Assembly: GCF_000766795.1 (NCBI RefSeq)
Contig: NZ_JPDS01000002.1
Span: 873,001-937,000, forward strand
DNA: 64,000 nt
Source: Polaribacter sp. Hel1_85
Lineage (GTDB): Bacteria; Bacteroidota; Bacteroidia; Flavobacteriales; Flavobacteriaceae
Reading direction: 5' to 3'
Every line of letters begins with the position of its first letter. The stretch's first letter is position 1. The notes beneath the pieces were generated by a model, which searched no databases, had not been told where the DNA came from, and saw only the letters and a list, made by a program, of their open reading frames with translations. This document shows positions 17,146-25,943 of the stretch, piece after piece. The position numbers and the translations under genes were made by a program.

Positions 17146-18009
17146 ATGATTGCTAAAAAATGGCTTAGAAAACCTTATTTTTTTTATATATCGCCAAAAG
17201 TTCATATCACTTTAGCATTAGTAATTGGGCTTTTTATATTTATGTTTCTTTATATTTTTCAGCCATTTGGAATGTCTGATTTAGAAAATAATCTATTTTT
17301 ATATTGCCTTGGTTTTGGGTTTATTACCTTCATAGTTCAATCTTCTCTTTTTATTATTTTACCTCTTGTTTTTAAAGATTATTTTAAAAATGAAAACTGG
17401 ACAATTGGTAGAAATATATTTTTCCTTGTAATTTTAATTACTTCTATTAGCACTTGTAATTGGTTTTATAATACATTAGTTCAAAATACCGAAAATTGGA
17501 GAATGCTAACTTTAAAAGAAATTTTTAGTTACACTTTTTCAATTTCAATTTTTCCTATTTTAATTTATACTTTCTTTAGTGAAAAAGTATATCGACATAA
17601 AAGGGAAAAGGTGTCTAAAGATATTATGAAACGTAAAGTTTCATCTAATATAGAAAAACTAAATAAAGAAATTACACTATATGGAGATAATCAAAAAGAC
17701 AAACTAACTTTTAGTATTCATAATTTAGTTTATATTACTTCTCAAGGAAATTATGTGAGTTTTTATCTATATTTAAATGGTAAATTGAAAGAAAAAATTT
17801 TAAGAAATACCTTAAAAAGTATAGCAGATAAACTTAAAAATACTGCCTACATTTATAGGTGTCATAAATCTTATATCATTAATTCTATTTTTATGGATGC
17901 TATTTCTGGAAACGCTAGAGGTTATTTTTTGGAATCTGAATTATTATCAAAACAAATTCCTATTTCTAGAAGTTTTAAAAAAGATAATCTTAAAAATTTA
18001 ATCCGTTGA
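17146..18009 (+). CDS. Membrane-anchored LytTR transcriptional regulator, copy 1
   Basis: 287 residues. Four hydrophobic segments fill the N-terminal half (about 18-38, 50-75, 86-106 and 122-142). After a basic linker comes a LytTR DNA-binding domain (about 180-287) with LVYITSQGNYVSFYL, RCHKSYIINS and PISRSFK. LytTR domains bind imperfect direct repeats with a beta-sheet fold. There is no receiver domain and no linked kinase, so the membrane part is presumably the sensor. It is followed after 20 bases by a close paralogue, pointing to a tandem duplication. Confidence 0.85.
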   Translation: MIAKKWLRKPYFFYISPKVHITLALVIGLFIFMFLYIFQPFGMSDLENNLFLYCLGFGFITFIVQSSLFIILPLVFKDYFKNENWTIGRNIFFLVILITSISTCNWFYNTLVQNTENWRMLTLKEIFSYTFSISIFPILIYTFFSEKVYRHKREKVSKDIMKRKVSSNIEKLNKEITLYGDNQKDKLTFSIHNLVYITSQGNYVSFYLYLNGKLKEKILRNTLKSIADKLKNTAYIYRCHKSYIINSIFMDAISGNARGYFLESELLSKQIPISRSFKKDNLKNLIR

Positions 18010-18029
18010 TTTTAAAAATTTAAATTTCT

Positions 18030-18905
18030 ATGAAAAAGATTATTTCTTGGCTTTCTATACCTTATTATTTTAACCCTTCTATTAGTTTTAAGTTTAAATT
18101 TAGTGTTTCTATAGGGTTATTTGTTTTTCTTTTTCTATACATTTTTAAACCTTTTTATTTAATGTCTTTAGAAGGGATTATTTTACAATATACTTTTGGA
18201 ATAGGCCTTGTTACTTTTATTGGTGTTTTCTTTTTTTTATATGTACCTGCCTTAATTTTTAAAAATTATTTTAATGAAGATAACTGGACAATTGGTAGAA
18301 ATATTTTTCTAATAATAATTGGTATACTCTTTACAGGTATTGTTATTTGGAGTTTAGGAAACATCTATAAAAGTCAGTATAATATTAAAAATATAAGTTT
18401 AATAAGGTTTCTTTTTTACACTTATTTAGTTGGAACATTACCTGTAGTTTTCTTTATTTTTATAAATGAGAAAAATGTTAGAGAAAAAAGAGAGAAAAGA
18501 GCAAATGCAATAAATACATATAATAAAGAAAAAAGAGAGGTTTATTTAAAAAAATTACCTTCAAAAATTAAATTTTTTTCAGAAAACAAAAAAGAAAATA
18601 TCTCTTTTTCTATTGATGATTTAGTTTATATAACATCACAAGGAAACTATGCTAGTTTCTTTATAAAAAAGGAAACTGATATTAAAGAAAAAATTTTAAG
18701 AGTTACCTTAACTAAAATAGAAGAAAAACTAAAAGAATATCCTAATGTGTTTCGTTGTCATAAATCTTATATTATTAATTCTAATTTTATAAATGATATT
18801 AGTGGTAATGCAAGAGGATATTTATTAAAATCAAATTTCATTTCAACAGATATACCTGTGTCAAGAAGTTTTTCTAAACAATCTTTACAAAAATTAATAA
18901 AATAA
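18030..18905 (+). CDS. Membrane-anchored LytTR transcriptional regulator, copy 2
   Basis: 291 residues with the same layout as its upstream neighbour: four N-terminal membrane segments, a basic linker and a C-terminal LytTR domain. Shared blocks include NWTIGRNIF, LVYITSQGNY, RCHKSYIINS and SGNARGY. The membrane half has diverged more than the DNA-binding half, which would suit two sensors feeding related targets. It is probably co-transcribed with copy 1 (20-base gap) and is followed by a perfect 34-base palindromic terminator. The target genes and signal are unknown. Confidence 0.85.
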   Translation: MKKIISWLSIPYYFNPSISFKFKFSVSIGLFVFLFLYIFKPFYLMSLEGIILQYTFGIGLVTFIGVFFFLYVPALIFKNYFNEDNWTIGRNIFLIIIGILFTGIVIWSLGNIYKSQYNIKNISLIRFLFYTYLVGTLPVVFFIFINEKNVREKREKRANAINTYNKEKREVYLKKLPSKIKFFSENKKENISFSIDDLVYITSQGNYASFFIKKETDIKEKILRVTLTKIEEKLKEYPNVFRCHKSYIINSNFINDISGNARGYLLKSNFISTDIPVSRSFSKQSLQKLIK

Positions 18906-19040
18906 TCATTCCCGTTTATCCCAAATACCCCAAAATCCTTCCTGTTTACAACAAAATTTTAAAAATTCAATAATTCAAAAGTATATTTGTAGTAATAATT
19001 CAATTAAAATTTTTGGGGGATTATTTTAATTTGAAAAAGA

Positions 19041-19074
19041 AAAAGCTCAATTTGTATATACAAATTGAGCTTTT
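19041..19074. terminator. Bidirectional terminator, perfect 34-base palindrome
   Basis: Two 17-base arms beginning AAAAGCTCAATTTG form a perfect palindrome between the convergent LytTR pair and tatA, with A- and T-rich flanks on both sides. Confidence 0.88.
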
Positions 19075-19095
19075 ATATTTTTAAAAGTAATCTTA

Positions 19096-19287
19096 TTACT
19101 TCTTATCTTCTATTTTTTCTTCTGGTTCTTCTTCTTTAGCAGCATTTTTAAACTCTTTAATACCACTTCCTAAACCTCTCATTAATTCAGGAATTTTTCT
19201 TCCACCAAATAACAAAAGAATCACCACAACAATAATAATAATTTGTGGTCCACCAATCATTCCAAAATATATAGCTAAACTGTTCAT
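19096..19287 (-). CDS. tatA: Twin-arginine translocase subunit TatA/E
   Basis: 63 residues with the standard TatA plan: a very short N-terminus, one membrane helix (about 12-28, [13 protein letters not shown]), the hinge [14 protein letters not shown], an amphipathic helix ([10 protein letters not shown]) and an acidic tail. TatA polymerises to form the channel that exports folded proteins across the inner membrane. No tatC is in the window. TatA and TatB are hard to separate, but the FGGRKIPEL hinge and short length favour TatA. Confidence 0.93.
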   Translation of the reverse strand: MNSLAIYFGMIGGPQIIIIVVVILLLFGGRKIPELMRGLGSGIKEFKNAAKEEEPEEKIEDKK

Positions 19288-19340
19288 TTTATTTTATTTT
19301 AATCCTACAAAGATACAAAAAAGGTTATTACAGTAACTTA

Positions 19341-20033
19341 CTAATTCCTTTTTTGAATAATACCACCTATTACTTTTTTATCTTTTACAACTTCAGGATT
19401 TCCTTTGTAAAAAATAGAGCCTCCAAAACTTACTTTTGCATTTAAAGTTTGTCCTGCTAAAATTTCTGCTTTTGCTCCTGTTCCTGCTTTTACATTAGAA
19501 TTATTTGTTGTTTTCATTGCAAAACCATTATAAATACCATATAAATCTACATCTACTTCTTGGTTTTCTGTAGTACCAGAAAGTTTAATAATTCCGCCAG
19601 AAGAAGTTCTAACTTTAAGATATTTTACTTTAGTAGTTAAATTAATAAAAGCTCTTTCTTGAGCATTTACTTCTAATTTTTCTTGATTAACATCTTTACC
19701 TGTTATAGTAGCACCTTCATTACCATCAATAATAGCAATGTTTTTATTGTAATATAACTTTATTAAAACTTTACCATCTGCAGCATTATCTGCTGGTTTT
19801 AAAGAAAAAGGTAATGATAATTTTAAGGTGTTATTTACATTCTTAATTTTTACCATTTCAGATTTTTCACCAGTAATTTCAAGCTGCTGAATATCAGATT
19901 TAATTAACTCTACCTCTATTCCATTATAAACTTTTAAAGTATCATAATCACCTAAGTTCTTTATCACTTTTGTTTGTGCAACCAATGTAAAACAGAACAT
20001 TAGTGTGTATATAAAAACTATTTTTTTCATCAT
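19341..20033 (-). CDS. Secreted GIN (head) domain protein, DUF2807
   Basis: 230 residues with a signal peptide (about 1-19, ending VAQT). The rest is a right-handed beta-helix-like GIN/DUF2807 domain. The opening GDYDTLKVYNGIEVELIKSD and the repeated short strands around KLEVNAQERAFINL and SSGGIIKLSGTTEN are typical, with a Gly/Asn-rich end. Such proteins are exported to the periplasm or outer surface in Bacteroidetes and are annotated as putative adhesins, without firm evidence. It lies 54 bases upstream of tatA on the same strand. Confidence 0.8.
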   Translation of the reverse strand: MMKKIVFIYTLMFCFTLVAQTKVIKNLGDYDTLKVYNGIEVELIKSDIQQLEITGEKSEMVKIKNVNNTLKLSLPFSLKPADNAADGKVLIKLYYNKNIAIIDGNEGATITGKDVNQEKLEVNAQERAFINLTTKVKYLKVRTSSGGIIKLSGTTENQEVDVDLYGIYNGFAMKTTNNSNVKAGTGAKAEILAGQTLNAKVSFGGSIFYKGNPEVVKDKKVIGGIIQKRN

Positions 20034-20139
20034 TTTAAAATTTGATTATAATACTTAAATCAACAAGTATACCATTATAAGGACTTTTTTAACCTTTTAT
20101 TGTGGCAAATATTAAATTTTATTGTTAAAAAATTTAATA

Positions 20140-20463
20140 TTATTTCACTTTTACAGCTGTACCTGTAATAGAAACTAATAAAGTTGCTGAATTTGCAAGT
20201 GGTTCTACATCTAGCTGAATACCCACAACTGCATTTGCGCCTAGTTTTGTAGCATTCTCTTTTAAATTCTGAAAAGCTTGTTCTTTTAATGCTTCTAAAC
20301 CTTCTGCATACATTTTGTAATATTTAGAAGTACTAAACATATCTTTAAAAGACATACTTTTTCCTTTAGATGAATAACTGGTGTTATATGCTGTACCTGT
20401 TACAATTCCTAAATAATCTACTATTTTAAAGTTTTCGATATTATTTGTGGTTGTTAAAATCAT
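20140..20463 (-). CDS. YbjQ family (heavy-metal-binding-like) protein
   Basis: 107 residues matching the YbjQ/UPF0145 family: an opening strand (ILTTTNNIENFKIVDYLGIVTG), a central helix with YAEGLEALKEQAFQNLKENATKLGANAVVGI, and a closing strand LLVSITGTAVKVK. The fold forms a beta-barrel-like pentamer in solved members; the function is unproven, and 'heavy-metal-binding' is only a database label. It has no signal peptide. It is separated from rnr by one of the dispersed hairpin repeats. Confidence 0.88.
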   Translation of the reverse strand: MILTTTNNIENFKIVDYLGIVTGTAYNTSYSSKGKSMSFKDMFSTSKYYKMYAEGLEALKEQAFQNLKENATKLGANAVVGIQLDVEPLANSATLLVSITGTAVKVK

Positions 20464-20487
20464 ATTTTATTGTTTAATTAAACTAAT

Positions 20488-20561
20488 GTCATTTTGAGCG
20501 AAATGAAATGTAGTGGAAAAATCTTTAATTATTTAAGATTTCTCCACAAACTCGAAATGAC
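20488..20561. repeat. Dispersed hairpin repeat, TCATTTCGA family
   Basis: The outer arms GTCATTTTGAG and CTCGAAATGAC pair, and the inner arms GTGGAAAAATCTT and AAGATTTCTCCAC pair with one mismatch. This is the best-preserved hairpin of the family in the window. It sits in the gap between rnr and the YbjQ gene. Confidence 0.8.
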
Positions 20562-20570
20562 AAATAAATT

Positions 20571-22796
20571 TTATTCTTCAATTAAAGTAAAATCTAGATG
20601 TTTTCTTTCTAAATCTGTATGCTTAACTTTTACTTTAACATCATCTCCTAATTGATATAAGTTCTTAGTAGATTGACCCACAATAGCATATTGCTTTTCA
20701 TCAAAAATATAATAATCACTTTTTATATCTCTAATTCTAACCATTCCCTCACATTTATTAGATTTAATTTCTACATAAATTCCCCATTCTGTAACACCTG
20801 TAATTACACCATCAAAAATTTCATCTTTATGATCTTGCATGTATTTTACTTGCATGTATTTTATAGAAGATCTTTCTGCTTTAGAAGCTAATTCTTCTCT
20901 ATTTGATGAATGTTTACACTTTTCTTCATATTTATCTGCTTTTGGCGAATCTCCGCCATCTAAATAATGCTGAAGTAATCTATGTGTCATTACATCTGGA
21001 TAACGTCTAATAGGTGACGTAAAATGACTATAATAATCAAAAGCCAAACCATAATGACCAATATTTTGAGTTGTATACACAGCTTTAGACATTGTTCTAA
21101 TGGTTAAAGTTTCTATCATGTTAGATTCTGCTTTACCATGAACATCACTTAATAATTTATTTAAAGAATCTGAAGTAGACTCTTTTGTATCGGTATTAAT
21201 TTTGTATCCAAATTTACTTATCATGTTTTGTAAAGAAGCTAATTTTTCTACATCGGGTTCATCATGCACTCTATAAATAAATGTTTTATTGGTTGCTTTT
21301 CCTTTAGAAAAACCAATATACTCAGCAACTTTTCTATTTGCTAATAACATAAATTCTTCAATTAATTTATTAGCATCTTGAGATTCTTTAAAGAAAACAC
21401 CAACTGGGTTTGCTTCTTCATCTAAATTAAACTTCACCTCTACTCTATCAAAAGAAATTGCACCTTCTTTCATCCTTTTTTTACGGAGAATTTTTGCTAA
21501 TTCATCTAGTTGTAAAGTAGCTTCTACAATTTCTGGAGTAACTTCATATTCTTTATCAATTATAGAAGTTTCTAAAGGCATTGTATATGGCTGAATATCA
21601 TCAGATAATTTACAATTTTCTATAATAGATTGTGCTTCTTCATATGCAAAACGTTGATCTGAATAAGTTACAGTTCTACCAAACCATTCGTTTACAATTT
21701 GTGCTTTTTTATTCAATTCAAAAACAGCAGAAAACGTTAGTTTTTCTTCATTTGGACGCAAAGAACAAACTCCGTTTGATAACATTTCTGGTAACATGGG
21801 TACTACTCTATCTACTAAATAAACAGATGTTGCACGTTTATAAGCTTCATCATCTAAAATAGTTTTTGGTTGTAAATAATGTGATACATCTGCAATATGA
21901 ATTCCTATTTCATAATTACCATTTTCTAATTTTGTGAAAGATAATGCATCATCAAAATCTTTTGCATCTTTTGGATCTATCGTAAAAGTTAAATCTTTAC
22001 GCATATCTCTACGTTTAGAAATCTCTTTATTTGTGATTTCTATTGGTAAATTTTCTGCTTCTTTTTCTACTTCTGGTTCAAACTCATAAGGTAAATCGTA
22101 TTCTAATAAAATAGAATGCATTTCTGTATTATGATCTCCTGGTTTACCTAAAACTGTAGTAATTTTTCCAAAAGGATTTTTAGAGTTTTTTGGCCAATCT
22201 AAAATTTTTGCTTGAACTTTATCTCCATCTACTGCTCCATTTAATTTGCTTTCAGAAATAAAAATATCGGCATACATTTTATTATTATCTGGTACAACAA
22301 AACCAAAATTTTTGTTTTTATTTTTTTGTAAAACACCAACAAATTCTGTTTTTGCCCGTTCTATAATCTCTACAACATCAGCTTCATATTTCTTTCCACT
22401 ACGTTTTTTATAAACATATGCTTTTACTGTATCGTTATGTAAACCTTTACCAAGATTAATATTTGGTATAAAAATATCATCTTCATAATCATCAGAAACA
22501 AAATATCCATTTCCTGTTGAGGTTACATCTAAGGTACCAATGGCATATTTTTTATCAATATTTACTTGAAACTTACCTCTCGCTACTTCTTTAATTTGTT
22601 TAGTAGCAGTTAATTCTGCTAATTTCTTGATTATTTGTGTTTTACCATCTGTATCAGAAATCTTTAATTTTGCAGCAATTTGCTTATAATTATAAGTCTT
22701 TTCGCTGTCTTCATTTAAAATTTTAAATATATTTCTGGTTAAATCTTTTACAATGTTACCTTTCTTTTTATATATTTTTTTCTTCTTTTTTGTCAT
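20571..22796 (-). CDS. rnr: Ribonuclease R
   Basis: 741 residues. This is a processive 3'-5' exoribonuclease that degrades structured RNA in the cytoplasm. It has a Lys-rich N-terminus (about 1-20), a winged-helix-like part (about 20-80) and cold-shock domains (about 85-235). The RNB catalytic domain carries the metal-binding set Asp274, Asp280, Asp282 and Asp283 in DPKDAKDFDDAL. A C-terminal S1 domain (about 650-735) contains FDGVITGVTEWGIYVEI. RNase R versus RNase II is decided by the lysine-rich end and the length. It is followed by a hairpin repeat rather than a classical terminator. Confidence 0.95.
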   Translation of the reverse strand: MTKKKKKIYKKKGNIVKDLTRNIFKILNEDSEKTYNYKQIAAKLKISDTDGKTQIIKKLAELTATKQIKEVARGKFQVNIDKKYAIGTLDVTSTGNGYFVSDDYEDDIFIPNINLGKGLHNDTVKAYVYKKRSGKKYEADVVEIIERAKTEFVGVLQKNKNKNFGFVVPDNNKMYADIFISESKLNGAVDGDKVQAKILDWPKNSKNPFGKITTVLGKPGDHNTEMHSILLEYDLPYEFEPEVEKEAENLPIEITNKEISKRRDMRKDLTFTIDPKDAKDFDDALSFTKLENGNYEIGIHIADVSHYLQPKTILDDEAYKRATSVYLVDRVVPMLPEMLSNGVCSLRPNEEKLTFSAVFELNKKAQIVNEWFGRTVTYSDQRFAYEEAQSIIENCKLSDDIQPYTMPLETSIIDKEYEVTPEIVEATLQLDELAKILRKKRMKEGAISFDRVEVKFNLDEEANPVGVFFKESQDANKLIEEFMLLANRKVAEYIGFSKGKATNKTFIYRVHDEPDVEKLASLQNMISKFGYKINTDTKESTSDSLNKLLSDVHGKAESNMIETLTIRTMSKAVYTTQNIGHYGLAFDYYSHFTSPIRRYPDVMTHRLLQHYLDGGDSPKADKYEEKCKHSSNREELASKAERSSIKYMQVKYMQDHKDEIFDGVITGVTEWGIYVEIKSNKCEGMVRIRDIKSDYYIFDEKQYAIVGQSTKNLYQLGDDVKVKVKHTDLERKHLDFTLIEE

Positions 22797-22907
22797 TAAT
22801 TCTTACTTCTTAGTATGTTACCAAATTACAATTATAAACTAGATTTTTGTATTAAATTATTGTTATAAATCTAATATTGTATTTTGGCTTAATTTTAATT
22901 TTTATTT

Positions 22908-23816
22908 ATGTCTAATTCTTGGTTTATAATTGCAAATCCTACTTCTGGAAATCGGAATTTTTCTAAACAATGGGAAGAAATTCAACAATTATTAAACAAC
23001 AAGAATTTAAACTATTCTTTTGCTTTTACACGTTTTTCTAAACACGAAATCGAATTGGTAGATAAAGCAATTCAAGATGGTTTTAGAAATATTATTTCGA
23101 TTGGTGGAGATGGAACACTACACAATGTAGTTAACGGAATAATGATGCAAAGGTATGTAAAAACTTCTGATATAACTATTGCAGTAATTCCTCAAGGAAC
23201 TGGAAACGATTGGATAAAGACGTATAACATACCAAATGATGTTGAAAAAGCGATAGAAATTATCAGTAATAAAAAAACAATTTTACAAGATATTGGAGTT
23301 TTAGAGACTGAAAATAAAACAGTTTCTTACTTTAATAATGTGGCTGGTTTAGGTTATGATGGATATATTGTAAATAAACTAAAAACATTAAAACGTTTTG
23401 GATCTATTGCTTATTTATTAAGCGGTTTAGCTGGTTTATTATTTTATAAAAAATCTATTTTTAAAATTATTTTTGATGATAAAGTAATTGAAACTAATTG
23501 TTTAATGACCATTTTTGGGCTTTGTAAATTTTCTGGTGGTGGAATTAAATTTACAAAAGATGTACATACAACTGATGGTTTGTTTGATATTACCATTGCT
23601 AAAAATTTGAATTTTTTCAACCTAATTTTTAATATTAAAAAATTATATAACGGAAATATTGTTCATCATAAAAAAGTGGAAACGTATAAAACCAAAGAAA
23701 TAACAGTTATTCCAAAAACTACAAAACCATTTATACAAGCAGATGGAGAATTGATTGGAACAGGAAAAGTTTCTGTAAAAATTATAGAAAAAGCTATCAA
23801 CTTTATAATCAATTAA
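22908..23816 (+). CDS. Diacylglycerol/sphingosine-type lipid kinase (DAGK catalytic family)
   Basis: 302 residues. The N-terminal nucleotide-binding part shows NPTSGN (10-15), the signature GGDGTLHNVVNG (66-77) and PQGTGNDW (95-102), as in YegS/DgkB-type kinases. The C-terminal beta-sandwich contains SGGGIKFTKDVHTTDGLFDI and ends with PFIQADGELIG. The enzyme phosphorylates a lipid alcohol at the inner membrane face; the actual lipid is not readable. It is divergent from rnr, with the upstream gap providing both promoters. Confidence 0.9.
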   Translation: MSNSWFIIANPTSGNRNFSKQWEEIQQLLNNKNLNYSFAFTRFSKHEIELVDKAIQDGFRNIISIGGDGTLHNVVNGIMMQRYVKTSDITIAVIPQGTGNDWIKTYNIPNDVEKAIEIISNKKTILQDIGVLETENKTVSYFNNVAGLGYDGYIVNKLKTLKRFGSIAYLLSGLAGLLFYKKSIFKIIFDDKVIETNCLMTIFGLCKFSGGGIKFTKDVHTTDGLFDITIAKNLNFFNLIFNIKKLYNGNIVHHKKVETYKTKEITVIPKTTKPFIQADGELIGTGKVSVKIIEKAINFIIN

Positions 23817-23966
23817 ATAATAGATCACTTTTAAAAAGGGATTAATTTAAATTACTAATAAACAGATTCTTTATCAAGTTCAGAATAAAAGTTAAAGAAA
23901 TCTTAAAAAAATTGTAACGTTTTCTTAAATGAAGCGTCTTTATAATATTAAGATCAACTTTTTAAG

Positions 23967-24140
23967 ATGAAAAATCTACGTAAAATCATTCTTTTATTCG
24001 CATTTATTTTTATTGCAGGTATTTTTGTCACTGTAATAACTGTAAATACTTCTTTGAATAAAAATGAGACTCCTAGAGAAACTGTAGAAATTCAAAAAGA
24101 CACACTTTATCTTTTAAATTCTGAAAAGAAAACTGTTTAG
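23967..24140 (+). CDS. Small single-pass membrane protein (57 aa)
   Basis: ATG 23967 to TAG 24138-24140. The 57 residues start with a basic tip (MKNLRK), then a strong hydrophobic segment (about 7-28, IILLFAFIFIAGIFVTVITV), then a polar, acidic tail with KNETPRETVEIQKDTLYLL. It could be an anchor-only or secreted small protein. There is no recognised family. It sits directly left of the gene-free candidate origin and ends where that region begins. The clean charge distribution favours a real gene. Confidence 0.5.
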   Translation: MKNLRKIILLFAFIFIAGIFVTVITVNTSLNKNETPRETVEIQKDTLYLLNSEKKTV

Positions 24141-24744
24141 TTTATTTCTGAAAATCTCTACCTATTTTTTTAATATTCTTTCTTCTTAAAATATTCTATT
24201 TTTATTTTTTTCGTTTTCAACAGTTATCAACATTCTATATTATAATTATTTTTCTTTTATAAATTTTTAAAAAACAATGATGGTTATAATAGTGTGTTAA
24301 TAGCTACTATAAATTTTTTACTTTTTATTTTTTAATTTGAGTTATTAAAAATCATTGACAAGTTATAAGTTACTTAAAAGCTTAAAAATCAATTTAAATT
24401 TAGAGTTATTAACAATAGTTATAAACAGTAATTAACTAAAAATTCTTAATAGTTAACAACCAAATCTCTGTAAATAAATTGTAAATTTTATGTTGATAAA
24501 CTTTTATCAAAAACTCATAAAAAAAGTTGTGTATGTCAAACTACTCCTTGTATTATAATAATATTTTAAACTACCAAAAATACTTGTAAAACTTTACTGA
24601 TACTTCTTAACAATTAGATAACATAGTTAAAGAGTTAAAAATTAAAAGGTTATTAAAAAAGTTATTTTTTTGAATGTTTATAACTGTTGATAACCGTTAG
24701 TTTCTGTATTTTTGTTGATACAACACAATTAAAATCAATTTATT
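24141..24744. other. Candidate chromosomal replication origin (oriC): AT-rich, DnaA-box-like cluster
   Basis: About 600 bases without a plausible gene, extremely AT-rich. It contains three copies of TTATCAACA (24224-24232 plus; 24491-24499 and 24685-24693 minus) and the close variants TTATTAACA (24406-24414), TTATAAACA (24419-24427) and TGTTTATAA (24675-24683, minus). Each TTATCAACA is one base from the DnaA box TTATCCACA. Plus-strand boxes lie left and minus-strand boxes right. Long A/T-only tracts (for example about 24233-24275) could serve as the unwinding element. dnaA itself is not here; in many bacteria oriC is not beside dnaA. parS-like sites lie 16-18 kb away. Confidence 0.55.
24707..24714 (+). 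promoter_or_regulatory. Probable -7 promoter box for rpiB
   Basis: TATTTTTG fits TAnnTTTG exactly, with TTG at 24687-24689 placed 17 bases upstream. It lies 30 bases before the rpiB ATG. The upstream TTG is part of a DnaA-box-like 9-mer, so DnaA binding there could affect rpiB. Confidence 0.5.
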
Positions 24745-25179
24745 ATGACAATTGCCATTGGTAACGATCACGCAGGAACAGAATACAAATTCGAAATTAT
24801 AAAACATTTAGAAGAAAAAGGGTATAAAGTTTTAAATTTTGGAACAGATACAAATGATTCTATGGATTACCCAGACGCTATTCATCCAACAGCAGATGCT
24901 GTAGAAAGTGGAAAAGCTGAGTTAGGTATTATTTTATGTGGTTCTGGTAATGGAGCACAAATGACAGCTAATAAACACCAAGGAATTAGAGCTGCACTTT
25001 GTTGGAATAATGAATTGGTTGCTTTAACAAGACAACATAATAATGCAAACGTTTTAACGATTCCTGCACGTTTTGTGTCTTTACAACAAGCTATAGGTTT
25101 TGTAGATGTATTTTTAAATACAGAATTTGAAGGCGGAAGACATCAAAATAGAGTTGGTAAAATTTCTTGTGCTGGATAA
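24745..25179 (+). CDS. rpiB: Ribose-5-phosphate isomerase B
   Basis: 144 residues of the RpiB/LacAB family, which interconverts ribose 5-phosphate and ribulose 5-phosphate in the pentose phosphate pathway. The phosphate-binding start IGNDHAG is at residues 5-11. The catalytic Cys65 sits in CGSGNGAQMTANK, the variant seen in Bacteroidetes in place of CGTGxGxxxAANK. The following RAALCWN and NVLTIPARF blocks also match the family. It directly borders the candidate origin. Confidence 0.95.
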   Translation: MTIAIGNDHAGTEYKFEIIKHLEEKGYKVLNFGTDTNDSMDYPDAIHPTADAVESGKAELGIILCGSGNGAQMTANKHQGIRAALCWNNELVALTRQHNNANVLTIPARFVSLQQAIGFVDVFLNTEFEGGRHQNRVGKISCAG

Positions 25180-25186
25180 AAACTTT

Positions 25187-25249
25187 GTCATTGCGAGAAC
25201 GAAGCAATCTTTTTTAATTAATAGATTACTTCACAACGTTTGTAATGAC
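25187..25249. repeat. Dispersed hairpin repeat, TCATTGCGA subtype
   Basis: It begins GTCATTGCGAGAACGAAGCA, then ATCTTTTTT; the right arm AGATTACTTC...GTAATGAC closes the hairpin. This is the second flavour of the family, directly followed by a TCATTTCGA unit. Confidence 0.75.
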
Positions 25250-25258
25250 ATATAATTT

Positions 25259-25310
25259 GTCATTTCGAGTGAATTTTCGAAGAATAAGAAAATTTGTATC
25301 GAGAAATCTC
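25259..25310. repeat. Dispersed repeat, TCATTTCGA family, adjacent copy
   Basis: It begins GTCATTTCGAGTGAA and ends CGAGAAATCTC, only nine bases after the TCATTGCGA-type unit. The two subtypes thus stand in tandem in the rpiB-elaA gap. Confidence 0.7.
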
Positions 25311-25319
25311 TTTTTATAA

Positions 25320-25760
25320 ATGAACTTTCTAATAAAAACATTTTCAGAATTAACAACAGATCAATTGTATGCAATACTACAATTAAGATCTGAAGTTTTT
25401 GTGGTAGAGCAAGATTGTGTGTATCAAGATGTAGATTATAAAGATCAAAAATCTTTACATGTTTTTGGTTTCAAAAATGATAAAATTGTAGCATACACAA
25501 GAATTTTTAAACCCGGAGATTATTTTGAAAACGCAAGTATTGGTAGAGTAGTGGTTGCAGCTTCAGAAAGAAAATATGGTTTTGGTCACGATTTAATGAA
25601 AATATCAATTGAAGCTATAAAAATTCATTTTAAAGTTGATAAAATTACTATTTCTGCTCAAAAATATTTAAAGAAATTCTATGAATCTCATAACTTTATT
25701 CAAGTAGGAGAGGAGTACTTAGAAGATGGAATTCCTCATATTAGAATGGATAGAGATTAA
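25320..25760 (+). CDS. elaA: GNAT N-acetyltransferase, ElaA-like
   Basis: 146 residues. The GNAT fold is recognisable from LRSEVFVVEQDCVYQDVDYKD near the start, a strong ElaA hallmark, from the acetyl-CoA site around IGRVVVAASERKYGFGHDLM (about 79-98), and from the late SAQKYLKKFYESHNF block. ElaA proteins are acyltransferases of unknown acceptor. The ATG at 25320 comes just after the tandem hairpin repeats. A 60-residue membrane-protein gene begins immediately after its stop. Confidence 0.85.
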   Translation: MNFLIKTFSELTTDQLYAILQLRSEVFVVEQDCVYQDVDYKDQKSLHVFGFKNDKIVAYTRIFKPGDYFENASIGRVVVAASERKYGFGHDLMKISIEAIKIHFKVDKITISAQKYLKKFYESHNFIQVGEEYLEDGIPHIRMDRD

Positions 25761-25943
25761 ATGAAACTTAAAAGAAATTATAAAATATTTTTATCAATTA
25801 TATTTATAATATTAGGTTGGCTAAGTATTGGAATTGGTTATACTACTCAAGTAAATTTATTTCAATACTTATTTTATTTTGGATTTATATTTATTGTATT
25901 TGGTATAATATTATTTATGAGAGGAGTAAATAGTAAAAATTAA
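25761..25943 (+). CDS. Small two-helix membrane protein (60 aa)
   Basis: It starts on the base after the elaA stop codon. The 60 residues have a basic N-terminus (MKLKRNYK) and two hydrophobic helices (about 9-28 and 33-53), ending RGVNSKN. No family is recognised. The zero-base spacing argues for co-translation with elaA, and the balanced two-helix pattern argues for a real gene. Confidence 0.55.
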   Translation: MKLKRNYKIFLSIIFIILGWLSIGIGYTTQVNLFQYLFYFGFIFIVFGIILFMRGVNSKN

